DNA of 64,000 bases from GCA-2861595 sp035526335 (lineage in GTDB: Bacteria; Actinomycetota; Acidimicrobiia; Acidimicrobiales; GCA-2861595). The notes under the pieces are model-generated. The model did no database searches and was not told the DNA's origin. It saw only the letters and a list, made by a program, of their open reading frames with translations. Below, in pieces: positions 26,951 to 35,152 of this stretch. The stretch is from contig DATLCN010000036.1 in assembly GCA_035526335.1 (NCBI GenBank), forward strand, positions 124,001-188,000. The letters run 5' to 3'. Made by a program: the position numbers and the translations under genes. Numbering within the stretch: the stretch's first letter is position 1; each line of letters starts with the position of its first letter.

Positions 26951-29050
26951 GTGCACACCCCGGCGCTCGGCCGCCGGATCGTCGTGATCGGCGTCACCAT
27001 GGTCTGGGTTCTGGGCCTCAGTCTCGACGCCCTCGTCTACGTCAGCGTGCGGGCGACCCTGATGGACGGCATCAGCCGTGACCTCGACCGTGACGCGTCT
27101 CTGGTATCGAGCGAGGCGGCGCGGGTGGGCGAGGCGGAGCTGGCGGGGCGGCTGACCGACCTGGGCCTGCGGGCCACGATCCGGGAGGCCGACGGCCGGC
27201 TGGCCGTACGCCAGCCCACCGGCGGGCAAGGCGGGCGGCTCGCGGTTCGGACGGTGCAACTGCCGGGGGGCAAGGTCGTCGAGGTCAAAGTCTCGCGTGC
27301 CAGGGTGGACAGCGACCTTCACCGGCTGCTGCGCCTGGAGCTGATAGTCACGCCGCTGGTGGTTGGGCTGGCCTTCGTCCTCCTCCGCCTGATGGCGGAG
27401 ATCGCCCTGCGGCCCCTCGACCGGATCTCCGCCGCGGCCCGGCGCACGGCCAAGGGACGCCGGGGCGAGCGGCTGCGGCCCCATCCCACGGACACGAGGC
27501 TGGGCCAGATGGCTTCGGCTTACGACGACATGCTCGACGCCCTCGAGGCGGCGGTGGTAGATGCGCAGGCGGCCCAGGCCGAGAGCAGTTTGCTGCTCGA
27601 GCGCAATCGCCGGGTGATCGACACGGCCCGGGAGGCCTTCGTGGCCGTCGACGATGCCGGCGTCATCGTCGACTGGAACACCGAGGCCGAACGCATCTTC
27701 GGCTGGCGGAAGAACGAGGTGCTGGGGCGCCCGGTGGTGGGCACCGTGCTGCCTGACGACGTGGAGGGATCCGGCCGGGCTTTCCAGCGCTCACGCGGCA
27801 CGGGCGACCCGTCCGACGGGCTGGTGGAGATCACGGCCATGCACCGCGACGGCCACCGCTTCCCGGCCAAGATGACGGTGTGGTCCACCGATCACCACGG
27901 CACGTCGACGGTCAGCGCGTTCATCTGGGACACCACTGAGCGGGAGGCGGCTGCGGCGGCAGTCGCCCGGCTGGCGGCCATCGTCGAGTCCACCGATGCG
28001 GCGATGCTGAGCACCACGCTCGACGGCACGATTCTCACCTGGAACGCGGCCGCCGAGCGGATGTACGGGTACTCAGCGGACGAGGCCATCGGCAGCCACC
28101 TCCACATCATCGTCCCCGTCGATGAACGGGAGCAGCTGGAGAGCACCCTCGGGGCGGTGTGGCAGGGGGCCGCGGTGCAGCGGGTGGAGGCGGTGCGGCG
28201 CTGCAAGAACGGGGAGCTGGTGGCGGTGGCCCTCACCATCTCGCCCGTGCGGGACGCCGACGGGGTGGTGAGCGCGGCCTCGTCCATCGCCCGTGACATC
28301 ACCGAGGAGCGGTGGATGGCGGCCCAGCTCAACCAGACCCTCGCAGCGCTGGAGGCCTCGTTGGAGGAGGCGAGGGAGGCGGAGGCGGCGAGCCGGCGCT
28401 TCCTCGACGATGCCGCCCACCAGCTGCGGACTCCGATCACCAACATCCGGGCCTGCGCCGAATCACTGCTCGCTGCCCGGGGGGACGAAAGGGACGAGCT
28501 GCTCGGCGCGGTCGTTCGGGAGACGTCGAGGGCGGGGCGGCTGATGAGCGGGCTGTTGCGGCTGGCCCAGCTCAACCACACCCAGGAGATGGTGCGTGAA
28601 CCCTGCGATCTGCTGGGCCTCTGCCGCGGGGAAGCAGAACGGGTCGCCGCCCTGGCGCCCCACCTCGAGCTGTCGGTGGAGGAGACGGGGGCGGCGCCGG
28701 TGGGGCGGCCGCTGCTGGATCCGAATGCGGTAGCCGAGATCCTCTCGAACCTGCTCGACAACGCCCGCCGCTACGCCGACACCAGAATCGAGCTGAACGT
28801 GCACCGCGACGGACCCTGCGTGGAAGTCGAGGTGATGAACGACGGGCCTTCGGAGGCGGAGGACCTGATCGAGTCGGCCTTCGAGCGCTTCGTCACCCTC
28901 GACTCCAGCGGCGGGTCCGGGCTCGGTCTACCCATCGCCCGGGAGCTGGCGCGGGCCCACGGGGGCGACCTGTTCTACCAGGACAAGGCGTTCGTGCTGC
29001 AGCTGCCGAGCGACGAGGACGGGATGGCGGACGAGAACCGTCCTGATTGA
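26951..29050 (+). CDS. Membrane sensor histidine kinase with two PAS domains
   Basis: 699 aa, GTG start. Transmembrane segment 1 at about residues 10-30, a periplasmic-side loop of about 85 residues, segment 2 at about 128-148 (LIVTPLVVGLAFVLL), HAMP (to about 200), PAS 1 (about 220-345, ends DTTEREAA), PAS 2 (about 350-465, ends DITEERW), HisKA with FLDDAAHQLRTPITNIRA (phospho-His) and HATPase with LSNLLDNARRYA, NDGPSE and GSGLGLPIARELARAHGG. Pairs with response regulator 1. The kinase at 53827 has the same N- and C-terminal parts without the PAS domains, so the two systems are duplicates that differ in sensing. Confidence 0.92.
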   Translation: MHTPALGRRIVVIGVTMVWVLGLSLDALVYVSVRATLMDGISRDLDRDASLVSSEAARVGEAELAGRLTDLGLRATIREADGRLAVRQPTGGQGGRLAVRTVQLPGGKVVEVKVSRARVDSDLHRLLRLELIVTPLVVGLAFVLLRLMAEIALRPLDRISAAARRTAKGRRGERLRPHPTDTRLGQMASAYDDMLDALEAAVVDAQAAQAESSLLLERNRRVIDTAREAFVAVDDAGVIVDWNTEAERIFGWRKNEVLGRPVVGTVLPDDVEGSGRAFQRSRGTGDPSDGLVEITAMHRDGHRFPAKMTVWSTDHHGTSTVSAFIWDTTEREAAAAAVARLAAIVESTDAAMLSTTLDGTILTWNAAAERMYGYSADEAIGSHLHIIVPVDEREQLESTLGAVWQGAAVQRVEAVRRCKNGELVAVALTISPVRDADGVVSAASSIARDITEERWMAAQLNQTLAALEASLEEAREAEAASRRFLDDAAHQLRTPITNIRACAESLLAARGDERDELLGAVVRETSRAGRLMSGLLRLAQLNHTQEMVREPCDLLGLCRGEAERVAALAPHLELSVEETGAAPVGRPLLDPNAVAEILSNLLDNARRYADTRIELNVHRDGPCVEVEVMNDGPSEAEDLIESAFERFVTLDSSGGSGLGLPIARELARAHGGDLFYQDKAFVLQLPSDEDGMADENRPD

Positions 29051-29483
29051 GGTTTGGGCTGGAAGCTGCTGCCTGATGCCCGGAGCGGTTCGCAGCCATC
29101 GCTGTCTCCGTTCTCGTCGAAGCCAAGCGTCGAGAATGAGCACGCCTCAGCGCCGGCGGTCGAGGTCGATCGTGCCCGACGGCTTGGTCGGCTCTGTCGA
29201 TGGCCGCCTCGACCTGCTCCTGTGCCTGGGTAAGCCGCGAGGAGAGAACATGGCGCCATTCGGCGGTCGAGGTGTCGAGCGGTTCGGCGAAACGGATGGT
29301 CCACGAGAGTTCGACTGTTCGTTGGGCAATCGAGCCGCTAACCGCCGGATCGACCGTGCCCATATCGATCAACGCATCCATGAGGGCGTCGAAGTAAGCC
29401 TCAACGGCGTCATCGGTCTCATCCTGGGGCCCCATGCTGCACCGAGCGGTGAAGCTGACGCCTGCCAGGAGCACTCGGCTCAT
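28893..29483 (-). CDS. Small hypothetical protein, C-terminus probably frameshifted
   Basis: The ATG at 29483 overlaps the stop of the HicA-like gene (ATGA). The first 100 residues look genuine (FTARCSMGPQDETDDAVEAY, then DALMDALIDMGTVDPAVSG, then SSRLTQAQEQVEAAIDRADQ). After residue 106 the frame turns Arg-rich and runs antisense through the end of the histidine kinase gene, which is unlikely. Losing one G near 29175 would end the protein at 29147 with TIDLDRRR and a stop, about 112 aa. Such short proteins occur beside HicA-like genes, so this may be the partner of a toxin-antitoxin-like pair. Function unknown. Confidence 0.45.
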   Translation of the reverse strand: MSRVLLAGVSFTARCSMGPQDETDDAVEAYFDALMDALIDMGTVDPAVSGSIAQRTVELSWTIRFAEPLDTSTAEWRHVLSSRLTQAQEQVEAAIDRADQAVGHDRPRPPALRRAHSRRLASTRTETAMAANRSGHQAAASSPNLNQDGSRPPSRPRRSAAAARTPCPGRTGRPRGPAPAPGRWVDRARTRRWSRG

Positions 29484-29699
29484 TCAGGCCCCCAACACGG
29501 TTGACGCTTTAGCCACGCCTCGAGGTTACGCCGATAGTTGCCATCTGAGGGAGTCAGGTGCACCGATCGGTAGTTGCTTGAGGGGGCATGGGCAGCGAAG
29601 CTTGGGGTAACCCGTGGCGCTCGCCACCACCCGCCAACCGTGCCGCTCGGCCTCACGCAGGGTCTTCTCGATCTCCTTGTCGGGGTGACGCCGGCGCAC
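29480..29699 (-). pseudogene. HicA-like small protein, frameshifted in a C5 run
   Basis: From GTG at 29699 the frame reads RRRHPDKEIEKTLREAERHG, then WRVVASATGYPKLRCPC. After a run of five C (29582-29586 on the complement) it slips, and the expected continuation appears in the next frame: SVHLTPSDGNYRRNLEAWLK, then RQPCWGPE and a stop overlapping the next ATG. Dropping one C restores a single protein of about 72 aa. The first half matches the HicA mRNA-interferase-like family (degenerate, with no conserved catalytic His seen). The frameshift sits in a homopolymer, so a sequencing error is quite possible. Confidence 0.55.
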
Positions 29700-29856
29700 G
29701 GGTGATGACGGTAGCTCCGTCCGGGCCCCCCACTATGGCTCATCGAAGGGTCCCGTCGTTTCTGCAACGGAGGGAAGCGATTCGCCGCTTCCGAGCGCAG
29801 GGGGCGCGCTCGAGCCGAGAGGGCTCGAGCCGAGACGGCAAACGGCAGATCCCATC

Positions 29857-30547
29857 TCACGCCACCTCAAAGGCGCTCGGCGGCGCCGGCCCGGCCCGGG
29901 TGTTCTTGGGATGGCGCGGGTCGTCGGGAGGAACCATGGGACGTTTGCCGGTGCCGGCCACGAGAGCCCACTGCTTGTAGGTCTTGAGGCTGTGGTGGTG
30001 CTTGCAGAGGTCATCGAGAAGGCTCAACAGGGTGATCCTGGTATCGGCCCAGTCCTCCCGGTGGTCGATCTGGAGGCGCACCGCGCAGTTGCACCCCCAC
30101 ACCGTGCAGGTAGGATTCAACCAGTCGAGGGCCGAGCGTTGGAACGCCGTGGGGCGCCGCCCCAGGTGGGCCACGTTGACCACGTCGGTCCCCTTGGTGA
30201 CCACCGCGGCCAGGAAGGTATCGCCGGACCCGATCATGGCCGCCACCACCGAAACCGGAACCGGGCCGAGGCCGGCGATCTCGCACACCTCGTCGTCGAC
30301 GGGCCACCCCCGCACCAGGGAATCCCAGTCGATGCGAACCACGATCTTGGCTGGACTCACCGGCGACGGCATGGGCTCAGGAGGGCCATCGGCGCCGCCC
30401 CTTGATCGTGGACAACATGTTCTCCGCGGCGATGGCGTCCTCCACGATCCCCTGGGCGGCCACGGCCGACACCAGGGCGGGATCGAAGGAGGCGGCATAG
30501 CTCGACACCGCTTCTCGGATGCCTTTCATCGTCGAGCCGTCGAACAC
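29857..30547 (-). pseudogene. DUF222/HNH endonuclease-type protein with internal deletion
   Basis: A good start (AAGGAGG, then GTG at 30547) opens VFDGSTMKGIREAVSSYAAS and runs to ENMLSTIKGR, the beginning of a DUF222-type protein. The frame then stops. The C-terminal half survives in another frame: IVVRIDWDSLVRGWPVDDEV, then AFQRSALDWLNPTCTVWGCN and the HNH motif LQIDHREDW ... LLDDLCKHHHSLKTYKQW. About 150 middle residues are missing. Such genes are often multicopy in Actinobacteria and associated with repeats, so the deletion may come from recombination between copies. Confidence 0.75.
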
Positions 30548-30649
30548 CGACACCTCCTTGTTCCTCTCGTTGGGAATTTCTAAGAGGAGGGCCGTGTCGC
30601 CGGCACCTCGAGGCGTCGAGGACACACTACACGAACACGCGTACGATTA

Positions 30650-30762
30650 TCAAGTCATTTCTGAAAATTCCTTTGCGACCGAATGGCGCGGGTGACGCAC
30701 CGAGGCGAAGCGGAAGAAGTCACGGTCGTGGGTGATCACGGTGGCGCCGTGCTCGACTTCCC
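30650..30762 (-). pseudogene. VapC/PIN toxin C-terminal fragment
   Basis: Encodes EVEHGATVITHDRDFFRFAS, then VRHPRHSVAKEFSEMT and a stop, the last strand-helix unit of a PIN-domain ribonuclease with its conserved Asp pair (HDRDF). The 5' side ends abruptly against the ABC-2 permease fragment. The DNA is closely similar to the piece at 32943-33000, so the two come from one ancestral gene. Confidence 0.72.
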
Positions 30763-30781
30763 TTGCCGCCGTGCTGCTCTC

Positions 30782-30859
30782 CGCCTGATCGTGTTGCTGG
30801 CCTGGACGGCGGTGGCCGTCGCCGCGGCCAGCCGCACCTTCCCCCGCCGCGTCGCCTGA
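30782..30859 (+). pseudogene. ABC-2 (DrrB-type) permease C-terminal fragment
   Basis: Reads RLIVLLAWTAVAVAAASRTF, then PRRVA and a stop. The last 69 bp match the end of the intact drrB-like gene (51476-51544; VLLAWTLMAVAVASRIFPRR) at roughly 85 percent by eye. It is a stranded tail of a second copy of that exporter gene, fused to the PIN relic on its 5' side. Confidence 0.75.
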
Positions 30860-30866
30860 CCAAAGC

Positions 30867-30998
30867 GGGGTTCAGGATGACCTCGGCGAGTTGCTCGGAC
30901 GGCGGGTCGATGTCGTCTCAGTGGGAGGCCTACTCCCCCGTGACGACGACGTTCGACGCGACGCGGTCTTTCCTGCGCCTCTTCGACCTGGTCGATGA
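30867..30998 (+). pseudogene. MNT-type nucleotidyltransferase C-terminal fragment
   Basis: Reads GVQDDLGELLGRRVDVVSVG, then GLLPRDDDVRRDAVF before drifting into FPAPLRPGR and a stop. This is the end of a minimal nucleotidyltransferase of the MNT/HEPN toxin-antitoxin type (LLGRxVDVVxxGGL). No N-terminal GSxxxG-DxD part and no HEPN partner are present. Confidence 0.6.
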
Positions 30999-31004
30999 GA
31001 GCCT

Positions 31005-31349
31005 TCAGGCGAGGTCGAGCGCTCGCCGGAGACCGGCCTCGACGCGCCGCATCGTGGCGCCGTCGATCCGTCCCAGTCGCTGCGGCAACGCCTCCTTGTC
31101 GAGGGTCACCACCTGGGACACGTTGGCCACGGAGTCCTCCCGTAGCCCGTTCTTTCCTGGTGAGATCACGACGTTGCCCGGCGCCTCAGCCAAGCCGAGG
31201 TTGGACGTGATCGCCACGCAGATAACCGTACGGATGCGGCTCCGATTGAAGGAATCGGACGAAACCACGAGAACCGGCCGACGTTTGGCCGGTGCCGATC
31301 CCCGAGGCTCACCAAGGTCAGCCCACCACAACTCGCCCCGCTCTATCAC
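31005..31349 (-). CDS. mazF: MazF/PemK-family toxin
   Basis: 114 aa, intact and of family length. Begins MIERGELWWADLGEPRGSAP, then RPVLVVSSDSFNRSRI, VAITSNLG, GNVVISPGKNGLREDSVANV (the Thr/Ser and Asp site region) and a closing LGRIDGATMRRVEAGLRRAL. An mRNA-cleaving interferase by family. The antitoxin gene lies 12 bp upstream on the same strand, making a standard two-gene module. Confidence 0.93.
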   Translation of the reverse strand: MIERGELWWADLGEPRGSAPAKRRPVLVVSSDSFNRSRIRTVICVAITSNLGLAEAPGNVVISPGKNGLREDSVANVSQVVTLDKEALPQRLGRIDGATMRRVEAGLRRALDLA

Positions 31350-31361
31350 CGGCTGCGGTCC

Positions 31362-31601
31362 CTACCAGGTCTCGCTCACGGCGCGAAGTTGCGCCCGTTC
31401 CAAGTCGTTGTCGAGACCTGAATCCTCGGTGGCGTAGACCTCGTCGAGGCGGGCCGTCACCTCGTCGCTCGACTCGGCGTCCACAAGTCGCTCCAGCGCT
31501 CGCGCGTACAGCTGGCTGCGAGAGAGGCCGCGCCGACGTGCGATCCTGTCAGCAGCTCGAAAAAGCGGATCCGGGATCGACACTGCTGTCTTCACGATCA
31601 C
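31362..31601 (-). CDS. Ribbon-helix-helix antitoxin of the MazEF-like module
   Basis: 79 aa (77 if the second GTG is used). Starts VKTAVSIPDPLFRAADRIAR, a ribbon-helix-helix DNA-binding segment, followed by RGLSRSQLYARALERLV and an acidic tail that would wrap the toxin. A -10 box TATACT (31603-31608 on the minus strand) lies so close that the second GTG (31595) would be the first codon of a leaderless message, so I suspect the shorter start. Represses its own operon by family habit. Confidence 0.87.
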   Translation of the reverse strand: MIVKTAVSIPDPLFRAADRIARRRGLSRSQLYARALERLVDAESSDEVTARLDEVYATEDSGLDNDLERAQLRAVSETW

Positions 31602-31725
31602 CAGTATAACCGGGTATGACCGCCGGAGGAAGGGGCGATCCAGCCGCGACGGTACGCGTACGGTACGTGTACGATGGAGCTGAGGCGGCGCCCCGCCGAC
31701 CGTGTGCGCTTCGGTTGTCCGGCGG

Positions 31726-31910
31726 TCACCCGTAAACGTCCTTCCGTGCGCCGATGGTGAGTTCAGTCACTCCGTCCTCGCCCACCGTGTAGATCATCCG
31801 GTGGGTCCGTCCCGCCGCACCGATCGCTTGTCGGCGAGTTTTCCGCGAAGCTTCTTGTAGAGGTCGAGCTGGCGGCCGGTGGCGAACTTCGTGGTGTCCG
31901 CGCCGTCCAG
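31726..31910 (-). pseudogene. RelE/ParE-like toxin C-terminal relic
   Basis: Pieces in two frames join as ADTTKFATGRQLDLYKKLRG, then KLADKRSVRRDGPT, then HRMIYTVGEDGVTELTIGAR ending KDVYG. This is the C-terminal half of a RelE-superfamily toxin with its closing beta strands. One base is missing near 31805 and the N-terminal half is absent. Confidence 0.5.
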
Positions 31911-31946
31911 AGGATCTCACCGGGGCCGCCACTTCCGGCAGGCGGG

Positions 31947-32369
31947 TCAGGCGCCGGTGCGCGGATGTGGGACCGGCACGACGGTGACATCGTCGATCCC
32001 GTCGAAGTCCCGGGGGTTGCAGGTGTAGAGCAGGAGATCGTTGGCGATGGCCGTGGCGGCGATGAGGGCGTCGAAGGCACGTGCAGACGGCTTGCGCCCC
32101 GCACGGCGCAGCGAGGTGGCCACCCGGCCGTAGGCCCGTGCCGCCGAAGCATCGAAGGGCAAGGGTTCGAACACCGCCTCGGCTTCCTGGAGGCGTGCCT
32201 GCCGGGCCGCCCGCTCGGTCTCGTCATCGGCCAGGAGGGGCCCGACCGACAGCTCGGCGAGGGTGATGGCGGTGATGAGCGGCTCGGCTGGGAGGTCCTC
32301 GACGCGGAGGCGCTCGATGAGGATCAGGGTGTTGGTGTCGAGTACACCAACGGTGCCGGTCGTCACCAC
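31947..32369 (-). CDS. vapC: VapC-type PIN-domain toxin
   Basis: 140 aa, intact PIN nuclease. First acidic residue in VGVLDTNTLILIERL, the second in ITLAELSVGPLL, and the third and fourth in RAFDALIAATAIANDLLLYT and NPRDFDGID. A Mg-dependent RNase that typically cuts tRNA or rRNA. Its ATG overlaps the end of the antitoxin gene by 7 bp, so the two are co-expressed. Confidence 0.93.
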   Translation of the reverse strand: MVTTGTVGVLDTNTLILIERLRVEDLPAEPLITAITLAELSVGPLLADDETERAARQARLQEAEAVFEPLPFDASAARAYGRVATSLRRAGRKPSARAFDALIAATAIANDLLLYTCNPRDFDGIDDVTVVPVPHPRTGA

Positions 32370-32599
32370 GACTGGTCGACCACGCTGTCGACGTCGGCCC
32401 GGAACCGCTCGGGATCCACCGCGGGGAGGTGCTTGAACCGCTCGATCAGCCCCGCCGCCGCCACACGCCGGCGAGGGAGCGGCCGGAGTTCGGCCACGGC
32501 CTTGCCATCGCGCGTGATCGTGACTCGCTCACCAGCGGCGACGCGGTCGATCACCTCGCCACCATGGTTGCGCAGTTCCCTGATCGATGCCTCTGCCAT
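32363..32599 (-). CDS. Phd/YefM-family antitoxin
   Basis: 78 aa. Starts MAEASIRELRNHGGEVIDRV, the Phd/YefM N-terminal fold (AGERVTITRDGKAVAEL), and ends in a helical toxin-binding tail (FRADVDSVVDQSW). The partner is the VapC-type toxin just downstream. A perfect palindrome 10 bp upstream is the likely autorepression site. Confidence 0.92.
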   Translation of the reverse strand: MAEASIRELRNHGGEVIDRVAAGERVTITRDGKAVAELRPLPRRRVAAAGLIERFKHLPAVDPERFRADVDSVVDQSW

Positions 32600-32608
32600 G
32601 GCCAGACT

Positions 32609-32624
32609 GTATCACCCGTGATAC
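32609..32624. promoter_or_regulatory. Antitoxin operator palindrome
   Basis: GTATCACCCGTGATAC: 7-bp arms GTATCAC/GTGATAC around CC, 10 bp upstream of the Phd/YefM antitoxin ATG. Position and symmetry fit binding by the antitoxin-toxin complex. Confidence 0.7.
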
Positions 32625-32699
32625 CTCTCCCTTTGTCAGGGGGAATGGCGAGCTGAAGTCCAAGGGATCGGGCAGACCCGGGGCGGATCAGCGGGCGTC

Positions 32700-32852
32700 G
32701 CCGTTCCGCGGAGGACCTGCGAGCGGAGCGCGTCGGCGATCTCCCGAGTCAGCGAGGTGCGGTACTGCGACCGCCTCGGACGCGAGAGACCGGCGAGCGT
32801 CACCGTCGTTGAGGAGTCCGAGCACCGCGGCCGACGCGTCGACGACGATCAT
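32700..32852 (-). pseudogene. VapC/PIN toxin N-terminal fragment, frameshifted
   Basis: ATG at 32852 opens MIVVDASAAVLGLLNDGDAR, then RSLASEAVAVPHLADS with the first PIN acidic residue. An extra G shifts the frame; EIADALRSQVLRG follows in the next frame, and then similarity ends. The ATG overlaps the stop of the chimeric antitoxin gene, preserving the original operon order. Confidence 0.65.
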
Positions 32853-33103
32853 CGCCCGGTGCGCGCCGCCTGGACATCGGCGACGACATCTTCGGGCGAG
32901 ACGCCAAGATCCGGGAGGGCCGGGCGGTCCTCGCCCGGGCGGCGGTGACGTACCGAGGCGAAGCGAGAGAAGTCACGGTCGAGGCTGATAACGGTGGCGC
33001 CGTGTTCGACGGCAACGGCGCCGACAACGGCGCCGGGCCGGCGCCTGGGTGCGGCGAGAAGCTCATCGTCGATCGACACCGTGGTGCGCATGATGCGGAT
33101 CAT
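32849..33103 (-). pseudogene. Chimeric relic: VapB start joined to a PIN-domain end
   Basis: An open frame of 84 codons that mixes parts. It starts MRTTVSIDDELLAA, the N-terminus of a VapB antitoxin, then continues VEHGATVISLDRDFSRFASV, the C-terminal unit of a PIN toxin. It ends PALPDLGVSPEDVVADVQAA, which looks like an antitoxin tail. The middle piece matches the relic at 30650-30762 in DNA. Recombination between repeated toxin genes explains this best. Although open, it is unlikely to be a working antitoxin. Confidence 0.6.
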
Positions 33104-33338
33104 GCAGTCTCATACGCATCACCAACGACCGAGGGCGTCGTTCGAGCCGGTTCGGCGCTGGATGGCGACTGGTCGGAGAGCAACTCGGTTTTCGAGCACC
33201 GAAGGTCCGGTACGGGTCCCGAAGAGGTGGCCGGGCAGGGTCCCTGGATGAGCAGGGGCGGCCGAGCCGCCCGGGCGCGAGACTGGCCGACCGTGACGAG
33301 CTCGTCGGTGCTGTCGTGAGGGAGACTCAGCGAGCAGG

Positions 33339-34553
33339 ATGCCTCATGAGTGGGCTGGGAGCCGGCGTCTGTCGAGAGCGCCTGGGCGGACAGTCACCCT
33401 GAGCCGCCCTTCGAGGAGCCGGGTCGAGCACTCCGACCTGCTCCGCCGCATCGAACCGTTGTTGCGCCGGCGCTACCTGATTTTGACCGTTGCCGCATTC
33501 GCGTTCTGCCTCCAGCACTTGCGCGGGACCGGGGCCGACTGGCGCCTCTTCGTGCTGGGCAGCGAAGTGCTCTTCGGGCGCCACCACCCCTACTCGCCGC
33601 TTCCCGGCGGGCTCCACGTCTACGCCAACTATCCCGAGGTCCAGATCGGGCCGCTGAGCCTATTGCTGGCAACGCCATTCCGGTTGCTCGGGCGTACCGA
33701 AGGCCGGATCGCCGCTTCCCTGCTGCTTACCGCCGTCGCACCCGCGGTGGTGTACGTCCTCGAGCGGGCCGCCGCGGCAGTGTGGCAGGAGGCGGACCGG
33801 CGTCTGGTCGGCTTGACCGTCCTCTTCGGCGGGCTCGTGGTCGTCCAAGCGTGGTCGCCGCTCGCGACGATCTACGCGCGTCTCGACGACGTCCTGCTCC
33901 TGGCCGTCCTGTCGCTCGCAGTCTGGGCTGTCGCCCTGCGCCGTCCCTGGCTGGTCGGCGCCGCCCTCGGTGCCGGCATGGCGCTCAAGCCTTGGGGTGT
34001 CGTCGCCCTACCCCTCGTGCTGGCCCTGCCGAGGCGTGACTGGTGGCGGGCGGCCGGCCTTGCCGGCGCCGTCACGGCGGTGGCGTGGCTGCCATTCGTG
34101 TTCGGCGACCACGGCACGCTGAGCTCGCTGCGGCCTCAGTCGCTCACGTCGCCTGCGTCGGTGCTGGGCCTGCTCGGCCTGCCGTTCGAGGACTCGCCGG
34201 GCTGGGTCCGCCCGCTTCAGTTCGGGAGCGCCCTCGTGCTCGGCGCCGTGGCCGTGGCCCGGGGGCGGTGGGGGGCCGTACTGCTGGTGGGGATCGCCCT
34301 GCGGGTCGGCCTCGACCCCGAGGTTTTCCTCTATTACTCGACCGGCCTGCTCGTGGCCGCCCTCGTATGGGACCTGGTCCGTTCGCCCCGCCCGTTGCCG
34401 GCGTGGACCCTCGCCGGCTTCCTGCTGCTCGACGTGGCCTACGTGGTGGCGCAGAGCGACGATCAGAAGGCGCTTCTGAGACTGCTCGTCACGGCCGGGG
34501 TGGTTTTGTCGATCGCCGTTCCGCCTCGGTCGGCCCAGCCGGCGCCGGCATGA
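33339..34553 (+). CDS. GT87-like polytopic membrane glycosyltransferase (DUF2029 type)
   Basis: 404 aa with about ten predicted membrane segments. After a basic N-terminus come a first segment (YLILTVAAFAFCLQHLRGTG), GADWRLFVLGSEVLFGRHHP, YANYPEVQIGPLSLLLATPF and GMALKPWGVVALPLVLALP, the layout of lipid-phosphosugar-dependent GT-C mannosyltransferases such as the GT87 family. The exact start is uncertain (weak ribosome site). It is convergent with the pilin gene. A role in cell-surface or pilin glycosylation is possible because a Wzy_C ligase lies nearby, but that is inference. Confidence 0.65.
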   Translation: MPHEWAGSRRLSRAPGRTVTLSRPSRSRVEHSDLLRRIEPLLRRRYLILTVAAFAFCLQHLRGTGADWRLFVLGSEVLFGRHHPYSPLPGGLHVYANYPEVQIGPLSLLLATPFRLLGRTEGRIAASLLLTAVAPAVVYVLERAAAAVWQEADRRLVGLTVLFGGLVVVQAWSPLATIYARLDDVLLLAVLSLAVWAVALRRPWLVGAALGAGMALKPWGVVALPLVLALPRRDWWRAAGLAGAVTAVAWLPFVFGDHGTLSSLRPQSLTSPASVLGLLGLPFEDSPGWVRPLQFGSALVLGAVAVARGRWGAVLLVGIALRVGLDPEVFLYYSTGLLVAALVWDLVRSPRPLPAWTLAGFLLLDVAYVVAQSDDQKALLRLLVTAGVVLSIAVPPRSAQPAPA

Positions 34554-34573
34554 GATTCTTTGCCATCGCGCCA

Positions 34574-34601
34574 AGAGGGCCCGGCCGAAGCCGGACCCTC
34601 T
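34574..34601. terminator. Bidirectional terminator hairpin
   Basis: AGAGGGCCCGGC / GCCGGACCCTCT, a 12-bp stem with one C-A mismatch and a CGAA loop, placed between the convergent glycosyltransferase and pilin genes. There is no U tract, as is common in high-GC actinobacteria. Confidence 0.65.
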
Positions 34602-34635
34602 CTGGCGGGCCCCCCAGCTCTGCTGGACGAGTTAG

Positions 34636-35037
34636 TTAGTAGATCCCCGCTGAAGAGTTGACCGTGGCGCCCTGAGCGCCGCACTTCAGCCCGGTGGCGT
34701 CGTTGGCCGTCTTGATGGTGAACGACTTAGAATCCGTGGCGAGGTCGATGTCGTGGTAGGTCGACAGTTCGCTGAGGAGCCCCGCGTCCTTGAGCCCTTG
34801 CTCAGAAAGGTAGAGGCCCGTACTGTTTGGGGTGGCCAAAGCGGCCTCCTCTGCCGTGCGGAGGGTGCGGGTGTCGATTTTGCAGGACGCCGACTGACCT
34901 TTGTCGCCCACGCCACCCACGGCGAACACGACCACTGCGGCCAGGATCCCGAGGATGATGATGACGACGAGGAGCTCGATCAGCGTGAAGCCCCCCTCGC
35001 CCGCTTCCCTTCTGCTCTCCTTGATTCGCTCGAACAT
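34636..35037 (-). CDS. Stand-alone type IV pilin, relative of the fused pilins
   Basis: 133 aa from ATG at 35037. The 16-residue leader ends GEGG and is cut before FTLIELLVVIIILGILAAVV (Glu5 present). The head begins GDKGQSASCKIDTRTLRTAE and ends near LKCGAQG, giving a Cys pair. GDKGQ, the R-T-(V/L)-R-T-A-E-E block and the head length match the pilin part of the four pilin-solute-binding fusions, so it is their non-fused form and perhaps the main filament subunit. A CTTCAGG-type promoter lies upstream. It follows a Wzy_C ligase gene on the same strand. Confidence 0.93.
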   Translation of the reverse strand: MFERIKESRREAGEGGFTLIELLVVIIILGILAAVVVFAVGGVGDKGQSASCKIDTRTLRTAEEAALATPNSTGLYLSEQGLKDAGLLSELSTYHDIDLATDSKSFTIKTANDATGLKCGAQGATVNSSAGIY

Positions 35038-35152
35038 GTGCACCCTTTCCCTTTGATCGTGGCCGATGTGGCCCTGGTTTTTTGGCAGTTTCCCCAGAGA
35101 TGACCGGCTGGCCGGAGCCTCACCGCACGCCTCACAAGGGCTTACGGAATGC

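Noticed and set aside
33104..33338. Gene between the VapB/PIN relic and the GT87-like gene
   Set aside because: About 235 bp with no protein-like frame, repeat or hairpin that I could support.
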